From the NCBI GenBank assembly GCA_023439305.1, contig JAEXOO010000031.1, positions 112,530 to 176,529 of the forward strand: a DNA stretch of 64,000 nt, read 5' to 3'. A program made the translations under genes and the position numbers. Below, one piece after another: positions 17,910 through 26,514 of the stretch (position 1 is the first letter of the stretch; the number at the start of each line of letters is the position of its first letter). The notes under the pieces were generated by a model. The model saw only the letters and a program-made list of their open reading frames with translations. It was not told where the DNA came from and searched no databases. This stretch comes from Pseudomonadota bacterium (lineage in GTDB: Bacteria > Pseudomonadota > Gammaproteobacteria > Burkholderiales > Burkholderiaceae_B).

Positions 17910-18024
17910 GATGTCTCCGTTATAGGTGTAGTGACTTCATCTGCATTTCCCAGGCTTCGGGAGACCTGCCCGCCCGGACCTGCCGCATGAGGCAGGCCCG
18001 GACGCTTGAATCCTGTGCTTGCGG

Positions 18025-18963
18025 CTACGCCACCTCCGCCAGCACGTCGTTGGACAGCACGCCTATACCTTCGATGCTGGCCACCATCTTGTCGCCCGAC
18101 TTCAGGTAAATACCCCGCCCCATGCCCACGCCTGTGGGGGTTCCGGTAGCGATTACATCGCCCGGCTCCAGGGTCACGATGGTGGACAGATAGGCGATCT
18201 GTTCGCGCACCGTCCAGATCATGTTCGCCGTGCTGTCTTCCTGCATGGGCACGCCGTTCACGTCCAGGCGCATACGCACGGCCTGCGGGTCCGGAATCTG
18301 CCAGGCGGGCACCAGCCAGGGGCCGATGGGCGCAAACGTGTCGTGGCATTTGCCCTGGAACCAGTCGTGCTTGAAGGGATAGTCGCTGCGGATGTTCAGA
18401 TCGCGGGCCGAGACATCGTTGACGATGGTGTAGCAGGCAATGGCATCCAGGGCCTGATCGACCGAAATCCGCCGGCAGCGCTTGCCGATCACGGCCGCCA
18501 GTTCCACTTCCCAATCCAGCATGCTGGTCTCGGGCGGCATCTGCACGGTGTCGCCATTGCCGATTACGGTGTTGGCCAGTTTCAGGAACATATAGGGCTT
18601 GCTCTGCTCTTTGGCGGCCAGCACCGTGCCCATTTCATTCGCGTGCTCGGCGTAATTGGAGGCCGCGCAGAAAATACGCTGCGGCACATACGGCGCAGCG
18701 ATGGCGACGCTGGCTTCGTCCAGGGCATTGACTGCACCCGAAGCCACGGCGGCGCGCAGAGCGGGCGTGGCGGCCTTCAGCCACTCTTGCGCCTTGTCCC
18801 AATCCTGCACCATGGCCGCCACCCCGGCCGACAGCCACTCGGATGGCACGGCCGGCAGGCCTGCCGCCACAGCCGCTTTCAGGTCATACAGGCGCTTGTC
18901 CAGCACCAGGGCAGGATTGAGCCTGTCCCCCTGGCGATACGTTGCAATTGCAATCCACTCCAT
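18025..18963 (-). CDS. Fumarylacetoacetate hydrolase-family protein
   Basis: A 312-residue protein whose C-terminal two thirds is the FAH fold. Hallmarks include AASNYAEHANE, MFLKLANTVIG, LDWEVELAAVIG (acidic metal ligands) and NDVSARDLN, with TGTPTGVGMGR near the end. The family covers C-C hydrolases, decarboxylases and hydratases of aromatic catabolism that need Mg2+/Mn2+. It is the first gene of the nine-gene operon and follows a GGAG-containing ribosome site. The N-terminal 90 residues form the small FAH_N-like domain. The exact reaction is unknown. Confidence 0.88.
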   Translation of the reverse strand: MEWIAIATYRQGDRLNPALVLDKRLYDLKAAVAAGLPAVPSEWLSAGVAAMVQDWDKAQEWLKAATPALRAAVASGAVNALDEASVAIAAPYVPQRIFCAASNYAEHANEMGTVLAAKEQSKPYMFLKLANTVIGNGDTVQMPPETSMLDWEVELAAVIGKRCRRISVDQALDAIACYTIVNDVSARDLNIRSDYPFKHDWFQGKCHDTFAPIGPWLVPAWQIPDPQAVRMRLDVNGVPMQEDSTANMIWTVREQIAYLSTIVTLEPGDVIATGTPTGVGMGRGIYLKSGDKMVASIEGIGVLSNDVLAEVA

Positions 18964-19018
18964 GTCCCCACTCCTTTCTCAGCCGTTTTGAATACCACAA
19001 AGAACTCAAAATCACCAA

Positions 19019-19045
19019 ATTGTATGCAATCTTAGATTTGTGCAT
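19019..19045. promoter_or_regulatory. Candidate GntR operator in front of the FAH-led operon
   Basis: ATTGTATGCAAT (19019-19030) has inverted arms ATTG and CAAT. It is followed by TTTGTGCAT (19037-19045), which recurs exactly at 19861-19869 upstream of the GntR gene. FCD-type GntR proteins commonly bind TTGTATACAA-like sites, so both are candidate binding sites of the regulator at 19116. Confidence 0.5.
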
Positions 19046-19115
19046 CCCAATAGTCAATACAGTAGTCACCCTAACTATATTGAGTTCAAGAATGGGCAAA
19101 GGAGGAACTTAAGGG

Positions 19116-19784
19116 CTAGTCGTCGTTCAGGTGCTGCAACACATTCATGGCCGAGCTGGCCGCATGCTCGTACATGGCGCGCATGGCCGCCGCATCGTCC
19201 TGCGACAGCAAGGCGTGCACCAGTTCTTCGTGTTCGCGGTTCGAGCTGTCGATGCGGTTGTCCGCCACAAAGAACAGATGCGCGCGAAACGGGGCCAGAC
19301 GCTGACGCATGCCCAGCGCCATTTCTTCCAGTACGGGATTGTGCGATCCGGCGTAGATCAGGGCATGCAGCTCGTCATTCAGGCGAGAATAAGTCTTGGC
19401 ATCGCGGGCGGCGGCGGCCTGCATCGCTGCTTCGTGCACGTGTTGTATGCGCTTGCGCTCGGCAGGCGCGGCGCGCAGAGCACATAGTTTGGCGCACAGC
19501 GCTTCGATCTCCCCGGAGGCCTCGAACAAGGCCTCCAGTTGCGAGGCGTTGATGGCGGCGGCGGCAAAACCACGTCGCGGTCGATACTCCACCAGCCGCG
19601 TGCCGGCCAATTGGCGCAGGGCATCGCGCACCGGACTGCGCGACACCTCGAACCGAGTCGCAATCGATTGTTCATCCATGCGGGTTCCGGGCTTGATCCG
19701 GCCCAACACGATTTCTTCGGCCAACTGGTCGGCGATCGTTTGAGAGAGCGTTTTTTCCGTGTCCATTCTTATGTTCTTACCCAT
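19116..19784 (-). CDS. GntR-family regulator, FadR/FCD subfamily
   Basis: About 222 residues. The winged helix is at the N-terminus (QLAEEIVLGRIKPG, then EQSIATRFEVSRSPVRDALRQL) and an all-alpha FCD effector domain follows with the metal-binding histidine/aspartate pattern (NDELHALIY, HNP). Start MGKNIRM at 19784 is chosen; MDTEKTL at 19766 is a close alternative and neither has a strong ribosome site. It lies upstream of, and in the same direction as, the FAH-led catabolic operon, and candidate operators occur before both. It is probably the pathway-specific repressor. Confidence 0.85.
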   Translation of the reverse strand: MGKNIRMDTEKTLSQTIADQLAEEIVLGRIKPGTRMDEQSIATRFEVSRSPVRDALRQLAGTRLVEYRPRRGFAAAAINASQLEALFEASGEIEALCAKLCALRAAPAERKRIQHVHEAAMQAAAARDAKTYSRLNDELHALIYAGSHNPVLEEMALGMRQRLAPFRAHLFFVADNRIDSSNREHEELVHALLSQDDAAAMRAMYEHAASSAMNVLQHLNDD

Positions 19785-19859
19785 AGGATTGAAGTTACGA
19801 GCTGTGTGTGCCCCGGCAGAGAAAGGACACGATATAGGCAACATTATCCACAAAATCTG

Positions 19860-19875
19860 TTTTGTGCATACAAAA
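19860..19875. promoter_or_regulatory. Inverted repeat TTTTGT-gcat-ACAAAA, candidate GntR operator
   Basis: A 6-bp inverted repeat with a 4-base centre lies about 76 bases upstream of the GntR start. It contains the TTTGTGCAT word also found at 19037-19045 in front of the FAH operon, consistent with autoregulation and control of the operon by the same protein. Confidence 0.5.
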
Positions 19876-20014
19876 TTGCGCATAACGGCCACGCTGTGTC
19901 ATCAACAGACCAAACCGTCTCCATCGGTTACGGACTCTGCGAAGAAGCCCCCATCCCTTGCCCGTACAATAAGCAGCCTTCACTTGCACTGAATCGCCGC
20001 ACCGGCAGCTTTCT

Positions 20015-20839
20015 ATGTACAAAAACGACACCACCGTTTCCACGCAAAGCGAGGTTTCGGGCCGGCGCTGGCCCTGGCTAACTGTCCTGATGGCGCTGGC
20101 GCTGCTGGCGTGTCACGGTTGGCAACTGCATCAGGCCGACGTGCTGGGCCTGAGCGGCGCGGCGCTGACGACGGAACTGGGGGCCAACGTCGCCCCCTTG
20201 AGCGCGACCGGCGATTATTGGCGCCTGCCGGCCAGTCTTTTCCTGCACCAATCCTGGGAACACCTGCTGCAGAACCTGCTGGTTCTGCTGGCCGTGGGAC
20301 TGGCCCTGGAAGCCCTGCTGTCGCGTTGGGCCCTATTGGCTGTTTTTATGGTCGGCGGCATCTTCGCCGCCTGGGTCTCGGCCTTCACGCACTTCGACTA
20401 TGTGGTGCAGACCATGTTGGACGGCCTGCGACAAGTCATCTATATCAGCACGGGCGCATCGGGCGCCATACTGAGCCTGACCGGTGTCGCCCTGGTGCTG
20501 GCATTGGCCGCCCAGTGGAACAATCAAGCCAGCCCGCATTCGCGCAGCCTGCTGCGCAGCGCCCTGCTGGTTTCCATACTCAGCATCAGCTACGGCATGA
20601 TGGACAACAGCATCGACAACACCGCCCACATCGCCGGCTTCGGCTTTGGCCTGCTGGCCGGGCTGGTCATCACCGTGACCCGATACGCGCCCCGTCCCCT
20701 TCCCGTGCTGGGCGCAAGCCTGGCCGCACTGGGCATCGTGGGGCTGATCGCCTGGAACGGCTACCTGGACATCCAGAACAACCCTTCCGCGCAGGATCTG
20801 CGCCGGATGGCGCTGGAGCTGCAGGAATCGCGCTCCTGA
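20015..20839 (+). CDS. Rhomboid-family intramembrane serine protease
   Basis: A 274-residue membrane protein. The catalytic dyad is visible: S149 in GASG (147-150) and H205 in the NTAHIAGFGFG segment. The HQSWEHLLQN motif near 78-86 corresponds to the conserved oxyanion-region H/N residues of rhomboids. About seven hydrophobic segments are present. Rhomboids cleave transmembrane segments of other membrane proteins. It precedes the PhoD-like gene by 45 bases; the two may be co-transcribed, but a functional link is not established. Confidence 0.87.
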   Translation: MYKNDTTVSTQSEVSGRRWPWLTVLMALALLACHGWQLHQADVLGLSGAALTTELGANVAPLSATGDYWRLPASLFLHQSWEHLLQNLLVLLAVGLALEALLSRWALLAVFMVGGIFAAWVSAFTHFDYVVQTMLDGLRQVIYISTGASGAILSLTGVALVLALAAQWNNQASPHSRSLLRSALLVSILSISYGMMDNSIDNTAHIAGFGFGLLAGLVITVTRYAPRPLPVLGASLAALGIVGLIAWNGYLDIQNNPSAQDLRRMALELQESRS

Positions 20840-20884
20840 CGCAGCCGTGTTTGACGTCCTGGCCGCAACGGCTGGACCAAGAGC

Positions 20885-22921
20885 TTGTGCAACTTTCCGC
20901 CTGCGGCACTGTCCATCTACTTTGTCTCACACAGTGCTGCACATCGTTTGAATCAAGCCACCACCCTGCACACACTCCCTCCCGTACTGGCCGGCCCCAT
21001 CCTGCGCCGCCTGGAACCCGGCCGTCTGGTCATATGGCTGGTCGGCAGCACGCCGCTGCCGCTGACTTTGCTGCTGCAGCCTGACGGAGCCGCCGCCCAG
21101 CAAATAACACTGGACGACACGAGCTGCCACCTGATCCGGATTGGCCGCCATGCCTATCTGCACCTGATCGACGTCACGCTGGCTGACCCTCTGCCCCAGG
21201 ATGCGCTGATTCAGTACGACCTGCTGGTGGATGGCGACACAAGCCGGGGCGTCGCACAGTGGGCTGCGCACCTGCTTCACAAGGGCCAAGCACGTCCCAA
21301 CTTCGTGCTGCGCAGCCGCGCCGACAACATCCTGTACGGCTCCTGCCGCAAGCCTCATCACCCCGCCCGCGACGGGCTGGCCCGCGCCGACGAACTACTG
21401 TCCGAACACATCGCCCAGGCCGATGCGCGCCCTGCTCTGCTGATGCTGTGCGGCGACCAGGTCTATGCCGACGATGTCGCCGGCCCCATGCTGGCCGCCA
21501 TCCACGCCTTGATCAAACGCCTGGGCCTGTACGGAGAGTACCTGGACGGGGCCGTAGTGCCGGACAGCGAATCGCTGTACGCCCACCCCGCCAGCTACTA
21601 CCGGCGCGAAGACCTGCTGCCCGCCTTCAAGTCCAACGAAGCCTTGCGCGAACGCTTCTTTGGCGGTGTGGAAAAACCCATCTTCACCACCGCCAACGCC
21701 CACAACCACCTGGTGACCCTGGCCGAAGTCATGGCCATGTATCTGCTGGTGTGGTCGCCGGTGCCGTGGCAGCTTGTGCCCGATGCCCCCAAGCCCGAAC
21801 TGAGCGCCGAGCACGAGCAGCGTTGGCAGCGCGAAGCCGAAGCCTTGCGCGGTTTCTACCAGGACTTGCCGCAAGCCGCCCGTCTGCTGGCGCATGTGCA
21901 GACCCTGATGATCTTCGACGATCACGACATCACCGACGATTGGAACCTGTCGGCCAAATGGGAAGAAACCGCCTACGGCCATCCCTTCTCGCGCCGCATC
22001 GTGGGCAACGCATTGCTGGCCTATATGTTGTGCCAAGGCTGGGGCAATCGCCCCGATGCCTTTGGCGACGTACTCGCCAGCGCGCAGGCGCTGACAGCCG
22101 CGCCCGATGACCAAGGCCGCCTGGACACCAAAGCACAAGACGCGCTGATCGGGCAACTGCTTGAGTTTCGGCAATGGGACTACGTGCTGCGCACGCAACC
22201 GACTGTCATCGTGCTGGACACACGCACCCGCCGCTGGCGCAGCCGGCGTCTGCCCAGCCGGCCATCCGGCCTGATGGATTGGGAATCGTTGACCGAGCTG
22301 CAACACGAACTGATGGACGAAAGCTGCGCCGTCATCGTCTCGCCCACGCCCATGTTCGGCGTGAAGCTGATCGAAGTCATACAGCGGATCTGCACTTTCG
22401 CCGGCCACGCCCTGACCGTAGATGCCGAAAACTGGATGGCCCACCGGGGCGCCGCCAGCGTCATGCTGAACATCTTCAAGCATTCACGCACGCCAGGCAA
22501 TTACGTCATCCTGTCGGGCGACGTGCACTATTCCTTTGCCTATGACGTGCAGGTGCGCGACAGCGACCGCATCCCCCACATCTGGCAGATCACCAGTAGC
22601 GGCATCAAGAACGAATTCCCGCGCCGCCTGCTGGACTGGCTGGACCGCCTGAACCGCTGGCTGTACTCGCCCCGGTCGCCCTTGAACTGGCTGACCCAGC
22701 GCCGCGACCTGGCCATCGTCCCGCGCCTGCCCGACCGCCGCCAACGCGGCGAACGCGTCTGGAACGGCTCGGGCATAGGACAAATCCACCTGGATGCCCA
22801 AGGCCGCCCCGCCCGCATCCTGCAACACAACGCCGACGGCCAGCCCACCACCCAATTCCTGGCGCCGGATCAGGACATGGATGTTGAAACGGCGGTGGTG
22901 GAAACGCGGATTGGGGGGTAA
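20885..22921 (+). CDS. PhoD-like (alkaline phosphatase D superfamily) phosphodiesterase
   Basis: A large metallophosphatase of up to 678 residues. Motifs in order: YGSCRKPHHP near 151-160, a GDQVYADD metal-site motif near 190, FDDHDITDDW near 345, and LSGDVHYSFAY near 540. These match the PhoD-like domain. There is no convincing signal peptide, so it may be cytoplasmic, unlike Tat-exported classical PhoD. The start is uncertain: TTG 20885 gives the full frame, but a start near the PPVLAGPIL segment (about 30 residues later) would also be sensible. Substrate unknown. Confidence 0.8.
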   Translation: MCNFPPAALSIYFVSHSAAHRLNQATTLHTLPPVLAGPILRRLEPGRLVIWLVGSTPLPLTLLLQPDGAAAQQITLDDTSCHLIRIGRHAYLHLIDVTLADPLPQDALIQYDLLVDGDTSRGVAQWAAHLLHKGQARPNFVLRSRADNILYGSCRKPHHPARDGLARADELLSEHIAQADARPALLMLCGDQVYADDVAGPMLAAIHALIKRLGLYGEYLDGAVVPDSESLYAHPASYYRREDLLPAFKSNEALRERFFGGVEKPIFTTANAHNHLVTLAEVMAMYLLVWSPVPWQLVPDAPKPELSAEHEQRWQREAEALRGFYQDLPQAARLLAHVQTLMIFDDHDITDDWNLSAKWEETAYGHPFSRRIVGNALLAYMLCQGWGNRPDAFGDVLASAQALTAAPDDQGRLDTKAQDALIGQLLEFRQWDYVLRTQPTVIVLDTRTRRWRSRRLPSRPSGLMDWESLTELQHELMDESCAVIVSPTPMFGVKLIEVIQRICTFAGHALTVDAENWMAHRGAASVMLNIFKHSRTPGNYVILSGDVHYSFAYDVQVRDSDRIPHIWQITSSGIKNEFPRRLLDWLDRLNRWLYSPRSPLNWLTQRRDLAIVPRLPDRRQRGERVWNGSGIGQIHLDAQGRPARILQHNADGQPTTQFLAPDQDMDVETAVVETRIGG

Positions 22922-23064
22922 GGGTGTGGAAGTTGGGGGTAAAGGGGACGGTGCCTGCTTGAGCTCAGACATACGCCGAACCGCATGTCCTCTTACACAA
23001 CATCAAACGCCTATTTGCTAAGCTTGCCAGGTGGCGATCAACACTGGAAAAGCCGGAGGCAAGC

Positions 23065-23544
23065 ATGCAGAACCTTTCCATCAAAGCAGGCGTCATATTA
23101 TTGGGCATTTCCCTGTGGAGCACCGCCTGGGCCGAACCCAGCAAGCCCTGCAAAACATGTCCCACCGATAAAGCCATCGCCGGGCAAGGCGTCAAAGACA
23201 AACGCTTCAAATTCAGCGGCGATCTGCCCGCGCCCACCACCCCACCCGTCCTTCCCAAGGCCCAGATCAAATCCACCGACAAAAAAGACTCCATCTTCGG
23301 CGACGGCTCCACCATCTCCAAAGAATTCCGGGTCACCGAAGAAAAAGCCCCCGCCTACAGCGGTACCCGTTCCGTCACCACCTCCAACGGCAACATCAAC
23401 TTCACCATCACCGACGACCGACGCAACCCCAACCCCCGCGCCCGCCACCAGTCCGTCTTCGAATCCGGCGGCAACCGAAACGGCCAGCCCTACGGGCCGA
23501 CGGTGGAGGATTTGATGAATGGGAATCGGGGGTATCGCAGGTAA
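23065..23544 (+). CDS. Small exported protein of unknown function with an N-terminal CxxC
   Basis: 159 residues with a clear signal peptide (positively charged start, hydrophobic core, cleavage after AWA at about residue 23). The mature protein begins EPSKPCKTC, placing a CxxC pair immediately after the cleavage site, and is otherwise low in hydrophobic residues, rich in Pro/Thr/Ser/Asn/Gly and probably largely disordered. The tail contains NPNPRARHQ and PYGPTVEDLM. A strong GGAGG site precedes the ATG. I do not recognise the family. The two cysteines could bind metal or form a disulfide. Confidence 0.7.
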   Translation: MQNLSIKAGVILLGISLWSTAWAEPSKPCKTCPTDKAIAGQGVKDKRFKFSGDLPAPTTPPVLPKAQIKSTDKKDSIFGDGSTISKEFRVTEEKAPAYSGTRSVTTSNGNINFTITDDRRNPNPRARHQSVFESGGNRNGQPYGPTVEDLMNGNRGYRR

Positions 23545-23634
23545 AACCTCAGCTGCGCTTAATCTTCGCAGGGCCTGTTAGCAACATCGCATGCTAAGCC
23601 AGGTGGTCGCAACAATTCATGTGCTTGCTTTCTC

Positions 23635-23663
23635 GCTTGGCCCAGGATTCCCCTGGGCCAAGC
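23635..23663 (-). terminator. Perfect 12-bp hairpin after the TRAP operon
   Basis: GCTTGGCCCAGG and CCTGGGCCAAGC pair perfectly around a five-base loop. The hairpin starts five bases after the DctM stop on the minus strand. No U-tract follows in that direction, so it may stabilise the 3' end rather than be a classical intrinsic terminator. Confidence 0.5.
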
Positions 23664-23667
23664 ACAG

Positions 23668-24966
23668 TCAACGTTTTGCCACGAGTTCCGGCAAAAAGGT
23701 GGTGATGGAAGGAAAGACGGCCAGCACAAACACAATAACGATCGCAACCAACACAAACGGTATCAATTCGCGCGATACATCTTCGATTTTTTCGCCTGAT
23801 ATCCCCACGACAGCGAATAAGTTAGTGCCGACGGGCGGAGTATAGAGCCCTATCATGAGCGCCACGATAGCCACCAACGCCATATGAAGCGGACCAATGC
23901 CTCCAGTAGAGGCCGTTGCAGCCAGAATCGGAGCCAGAATAATGACCAGCGACGTGGCCTCAACCAAGGTGCCCAATGCAAGCAGGGTGACGGTAACCAG
24001 CAGCATCAGCACGATGGTGTTGCCCCCCGATACCGACATCAAGAACTCGCCTATGGTTTCCGGAGCCTGGAACAAGGCCATCAAGAATGAAAATGGGCCA
24101 GCGGCGGCGATAATAAATCCAAAGATTCCACAGGCCAGCAAGGTGGATTTCAAAGCGCTCATCAGCTCTTTCATCTTCAGCTTGCGGCGGATGAAGCCAT
24201 AGACAGTCACATAAACAGCAGCCAGCACCGAGGCCTCGGTGACCGTGGCATAACCGCCGAAAATGAAATAGAAGATGATGAAGGGGACGCCAAAAGCCGG
24301 CAGAGCTTCCAGAATGACTGTTCCTGCACTAAGCTGCTCCGCTTGCTGGGAATGATGGTTACCCGAACCAATATCCAGACTACGGATACGCCAGGCCACC
24401 ACAGCCAAAAAGCCAACACCCAATAGCAGCCCGGGGATGATGCCTGAAATAAATAGAGCCGTAATGGATACCGACGGCGCAATACTGGCATAAATGACCA
24501 TAGGAATCGAGGGCGGAATAATGGGTCCGAGGCTGCCGCCTGAGGCCACAATCGCCGCCGAGAACGACTTAGGGTAGCCATGTGCGGCGAGCAAAGGAAT
24601 CATCAAGGAACCGATAGCTACCGTTTCTGCCAGCCCGGAGCCCGTCATACCCCCAAAAACCATGCAGGCCACCACTGTGGTGTAGCCCATCCCTCCCTTC
24701 CAGCGCCCGACCAGCAGACGCGCAGCATTGCCCAGCGCTTGCGTCATGCCAATGGAATTCATGAGTTCACCGGCGATAATAAAACCCGGAATGGCCAACA
24801 GGGGGAAAAGCGACACCTGTGATACAGCTTTTTCCGCAATCAGCGGCAAAGGCACGGACGAGTCCCAAAGCAAAATAGCAATGGATGCGATCAACATGGA
24901 GATCGACACGTCAATAGAAAGCAAAACACAGGCGATGAAAACACCGCCGAGAATAAGAATCTCCAT
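23668..24966 (-). CDS. TRAP transporter large permease (DctM)
   Basis: A 432-residue protein with about 12 membrane segments and DctM hallmarks: the FGGMTGSGLAETVAIGSLMIP segment, PPSIPMVIYA, and TPPVGTNLFAV near the C-terminus. It is the sodium-coupled transport subunit of a TRAP system. ATG 24966 follows GGAGA and begins one base after the stop of the small permease. It is the final gene of the long minus-strand operon of the GntR regulon. Confidence 0.92.
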   Translation of the reverse strand: MEILILGGVFIACVLLSIDVSISMLIASIAILLWDSSVPLPLIAEKAVSQVSLFPLLAIPGFIIAGELMNSIGMTQALGNAARLLVGRWKGGMGYTTVVACMVFGGMTGSGLAETVAIGSLMIPLLAAHGYPKSFSAAIVASGGSLGPIIPPSIPMVIYASIAPSVSITALFISGIIPGLLLGVGFLAVVAWRIRSLDIGSGNHHSQQAEQLSAGTVILEALPAFGVPFIIFYFIFGGYATVTEASVLAAVYVTVYGFIRRKLKMKELMSALKSTLLACGIFGFIIAAAGPFSFLMALFQAPETIGEFLMSVSGGNTIVLMLLVTVTLLALGTLVEATSLVIILAPILAATASTGGIGPLHMALVAIVALMIGLYTPPVGTNLFAVVGISGEKIEDVSRELIPFVLVAIVIVFVLAVFPSITTFLPELVAKR

Positions 24967-24967
24967 G

Positions 24968-25438
24968 CTATTTCTCCGTCCTTTTGCACCACAGCGGGCC
25001 ACTCGACACCCAGCCCAGCAGGGCTATCGCCGTTCCGACCGGTAAACAAGCCATGTGCCACCCCATGGAAACCGGAATGGACGTCATCTGCTGCGTCAAA
25101 CTCATCTGCAGAAGCTGTAGGGATATCACCAACAGGATGACCAGCACCGCAGTGCCGACCCACCGTGTCGCCACCTCGGCCACACGCCGCTTATTGGGTG
25201 CAAGACGTTCAATGAGAATGGTGAACCGAATTCGGGCGCCGCGCGCAAATGCCACGGCAGCACCCAGAAAGATGACCCAGGCAAACAGCGCCAGGCTAAC
25301 CTCATTGGCCCACACCAACGAGACAGACAGAAGCTCGCGGGCAACAATATTAACGAACAGCAACAGAGCCAGGAGCGCTACCAGCAAAGCGCCGACGACT
25401 TCAGCGGCGCGCACGACGGCTAAAGTAAACGATTTCAT
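24968..25438 (-). CDS. TRAP transporter small permease (DctQ)
   Basis: A 156-residue protein with four hydrophobic segments and the DctQ-typical segment WANEVSLALFAWVIFLG between the second and third. It couples the binding protein to the large permease. It lies 11 bases after the receptor gene and one base before the large permease gene. Confidence 0.88.
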   Translation of the reverse strand: MKSFTLAVVRAAEVVGALLVALLALLLFVNIVARELLSVSLVWANEVSLALFAWVIFLGAAVAFARGARIRFTILIERLAPNKRRVAEVATRWVGTAVLVILLVISLQLLQMSLTQQMTSIPVSMGWHMACLPVGTAIALLGWVSSGPLWCKRTEK

Positions 25439-25449
25439 GACGGTTCCCC

Positions 25450-26448
25450 CTACTGAGCAGCCAGGGCTTGTTCAATAAGGTCAGCCGGCACGGCGGTCTT
25501 GACCATGTTGTCATTGCGGAAGCGCTTGCCAAGCTCCTCCCACTGCGTCATTTCCTCAGGGGTCGGACTGTAAATTTCGACACCTTGCTGGCGTATTGCC
25601 GCCAGCGAAGCCTCGCGCCCCAGATCGTTGTAGTAATAGGCCCGATCTTCGTAATAAGCCATCGCTTTGAGCAGCGCCTGTTTCTGCATATCATCCAACT
25701 TGCCCAACGATTTGGCATTGATCGCAATAGTGCGATACACCAGCAGCGCACCGATTTCGGTGGCATGTTTGGTGACCTCATCGTGCTTGAGCATATCGGT
25801 CCACATGGGCTGCAGATGCTCTGCATCGACGACCCCTTGCTGTAACGCAGAATAAGTTTCACTGATGTCGATGGGGGTAGGAATAGCACCGGCCTGCGTC
25901 CAAAAGGTCTGCTCCAGCGGTGTCGCCGTCGTACGGATCTTCATACCTGCGACATCAGCCGGCGTCTTGACCGGCCTCTTGGTGTTCAACAACAAGCGAT
26001 GACCTCCCCCGCTAGGGGAAAAGGCCAGAGACACCAGTTGGGTATCCTTGAACAGTTGCTCTGTGACACGCTTGCCGACATTTCCGGCCCAAACCTGCCG
26101 GCCGGACTCAGGGGTCTTGAACATGTAGGGCAAATCAGCGAACACAAAGGACGATGTCAGCTTGGTGAAGTTGCAGGTGCAAGCAATCGCCATGTCGACC
26201 AACCCGTTTTTCGCAGCCCCCACTCCATCGACTTCGCCAAACAGAGAGGCCGAAAAGAAGGGTTTGAGGATTACGGTTCCGTTCGATTCTTTTTTAAGAA
26301 ACTCCGCCGTTTCCAGAAGCGCCTTGCTGTCCTCCATTTGAGGCGGCGAAGCCGAGGTCAAACGCAACGTCACCTTTGATTGTGCAAACACCGAGGCGGA
26401 CCACGCCGCCAACACAATGCTTGCGAGAAATTTCGTCGTTTTTTTCAT
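25450..26448 (-). CDS. TRAP transporter solute-binding protein (DctP family)
   Basis: A 332-residue periplasmic receptor with a signal peptide ending near residue 23 (SVFAQ). The DctP ligand-carboxylate arginine lies in the conserved context GMKIRTTATPLEQTFW; TPIDISETYSALQQGVVDAEH follows, also characteristic. DctP proteins bind mono- and dicarboxylates. ATG 26448 has GGAGA upstream; a longer frame starting eight codons earlier lacks this. It is 66 bases after the metallo-beta-lactamase-fold gene, so a secondary promoter is possible here. Confidence 0.9.
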   Translation of the reverse strand: MKKTTKFLASIVLAAWSASVFAQSKVTLRLTSASPPQMEDSKALLETAEFLKKESNGTVILKPFFSASLFGEVDGVGAAKNGLVDMAIACTCNFTKLTSSFVFADLPYMFKTPESGRQVWAGNVGKRVTEQLFKDTQLVSLAFSPSGGGHRLLLNTKRPVKTPADVAGMKIRTTATPLEQTFWTQAGAIPTPIDISETYSALQQGVVDAEHLQPMWTDMLKHDEVTKHATEIGALLVYRTIAINAKSLGKLDDMQKQALLKAMAYYEDRAYYYNDLGREASLAAIRQQGVEIYSPTPEEMTQWEELGKRFRNDNMVKTAVPADLIEQALAAQ

Positions 26449-26514
26449 TGCAATCTCCTCCTGAGCATCCAAATTAATGGGTGAATGCCACCCCCAAAAC
26501 GCCTGCTGCCGAGG

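Noticed and set aside
21395..22483. Minus-strand open frame of 362 codons opposite the PhoD-like gene
   Set aside because: Shadow of the sense gene; glycine/histidine/glutamine-rich with no domain.
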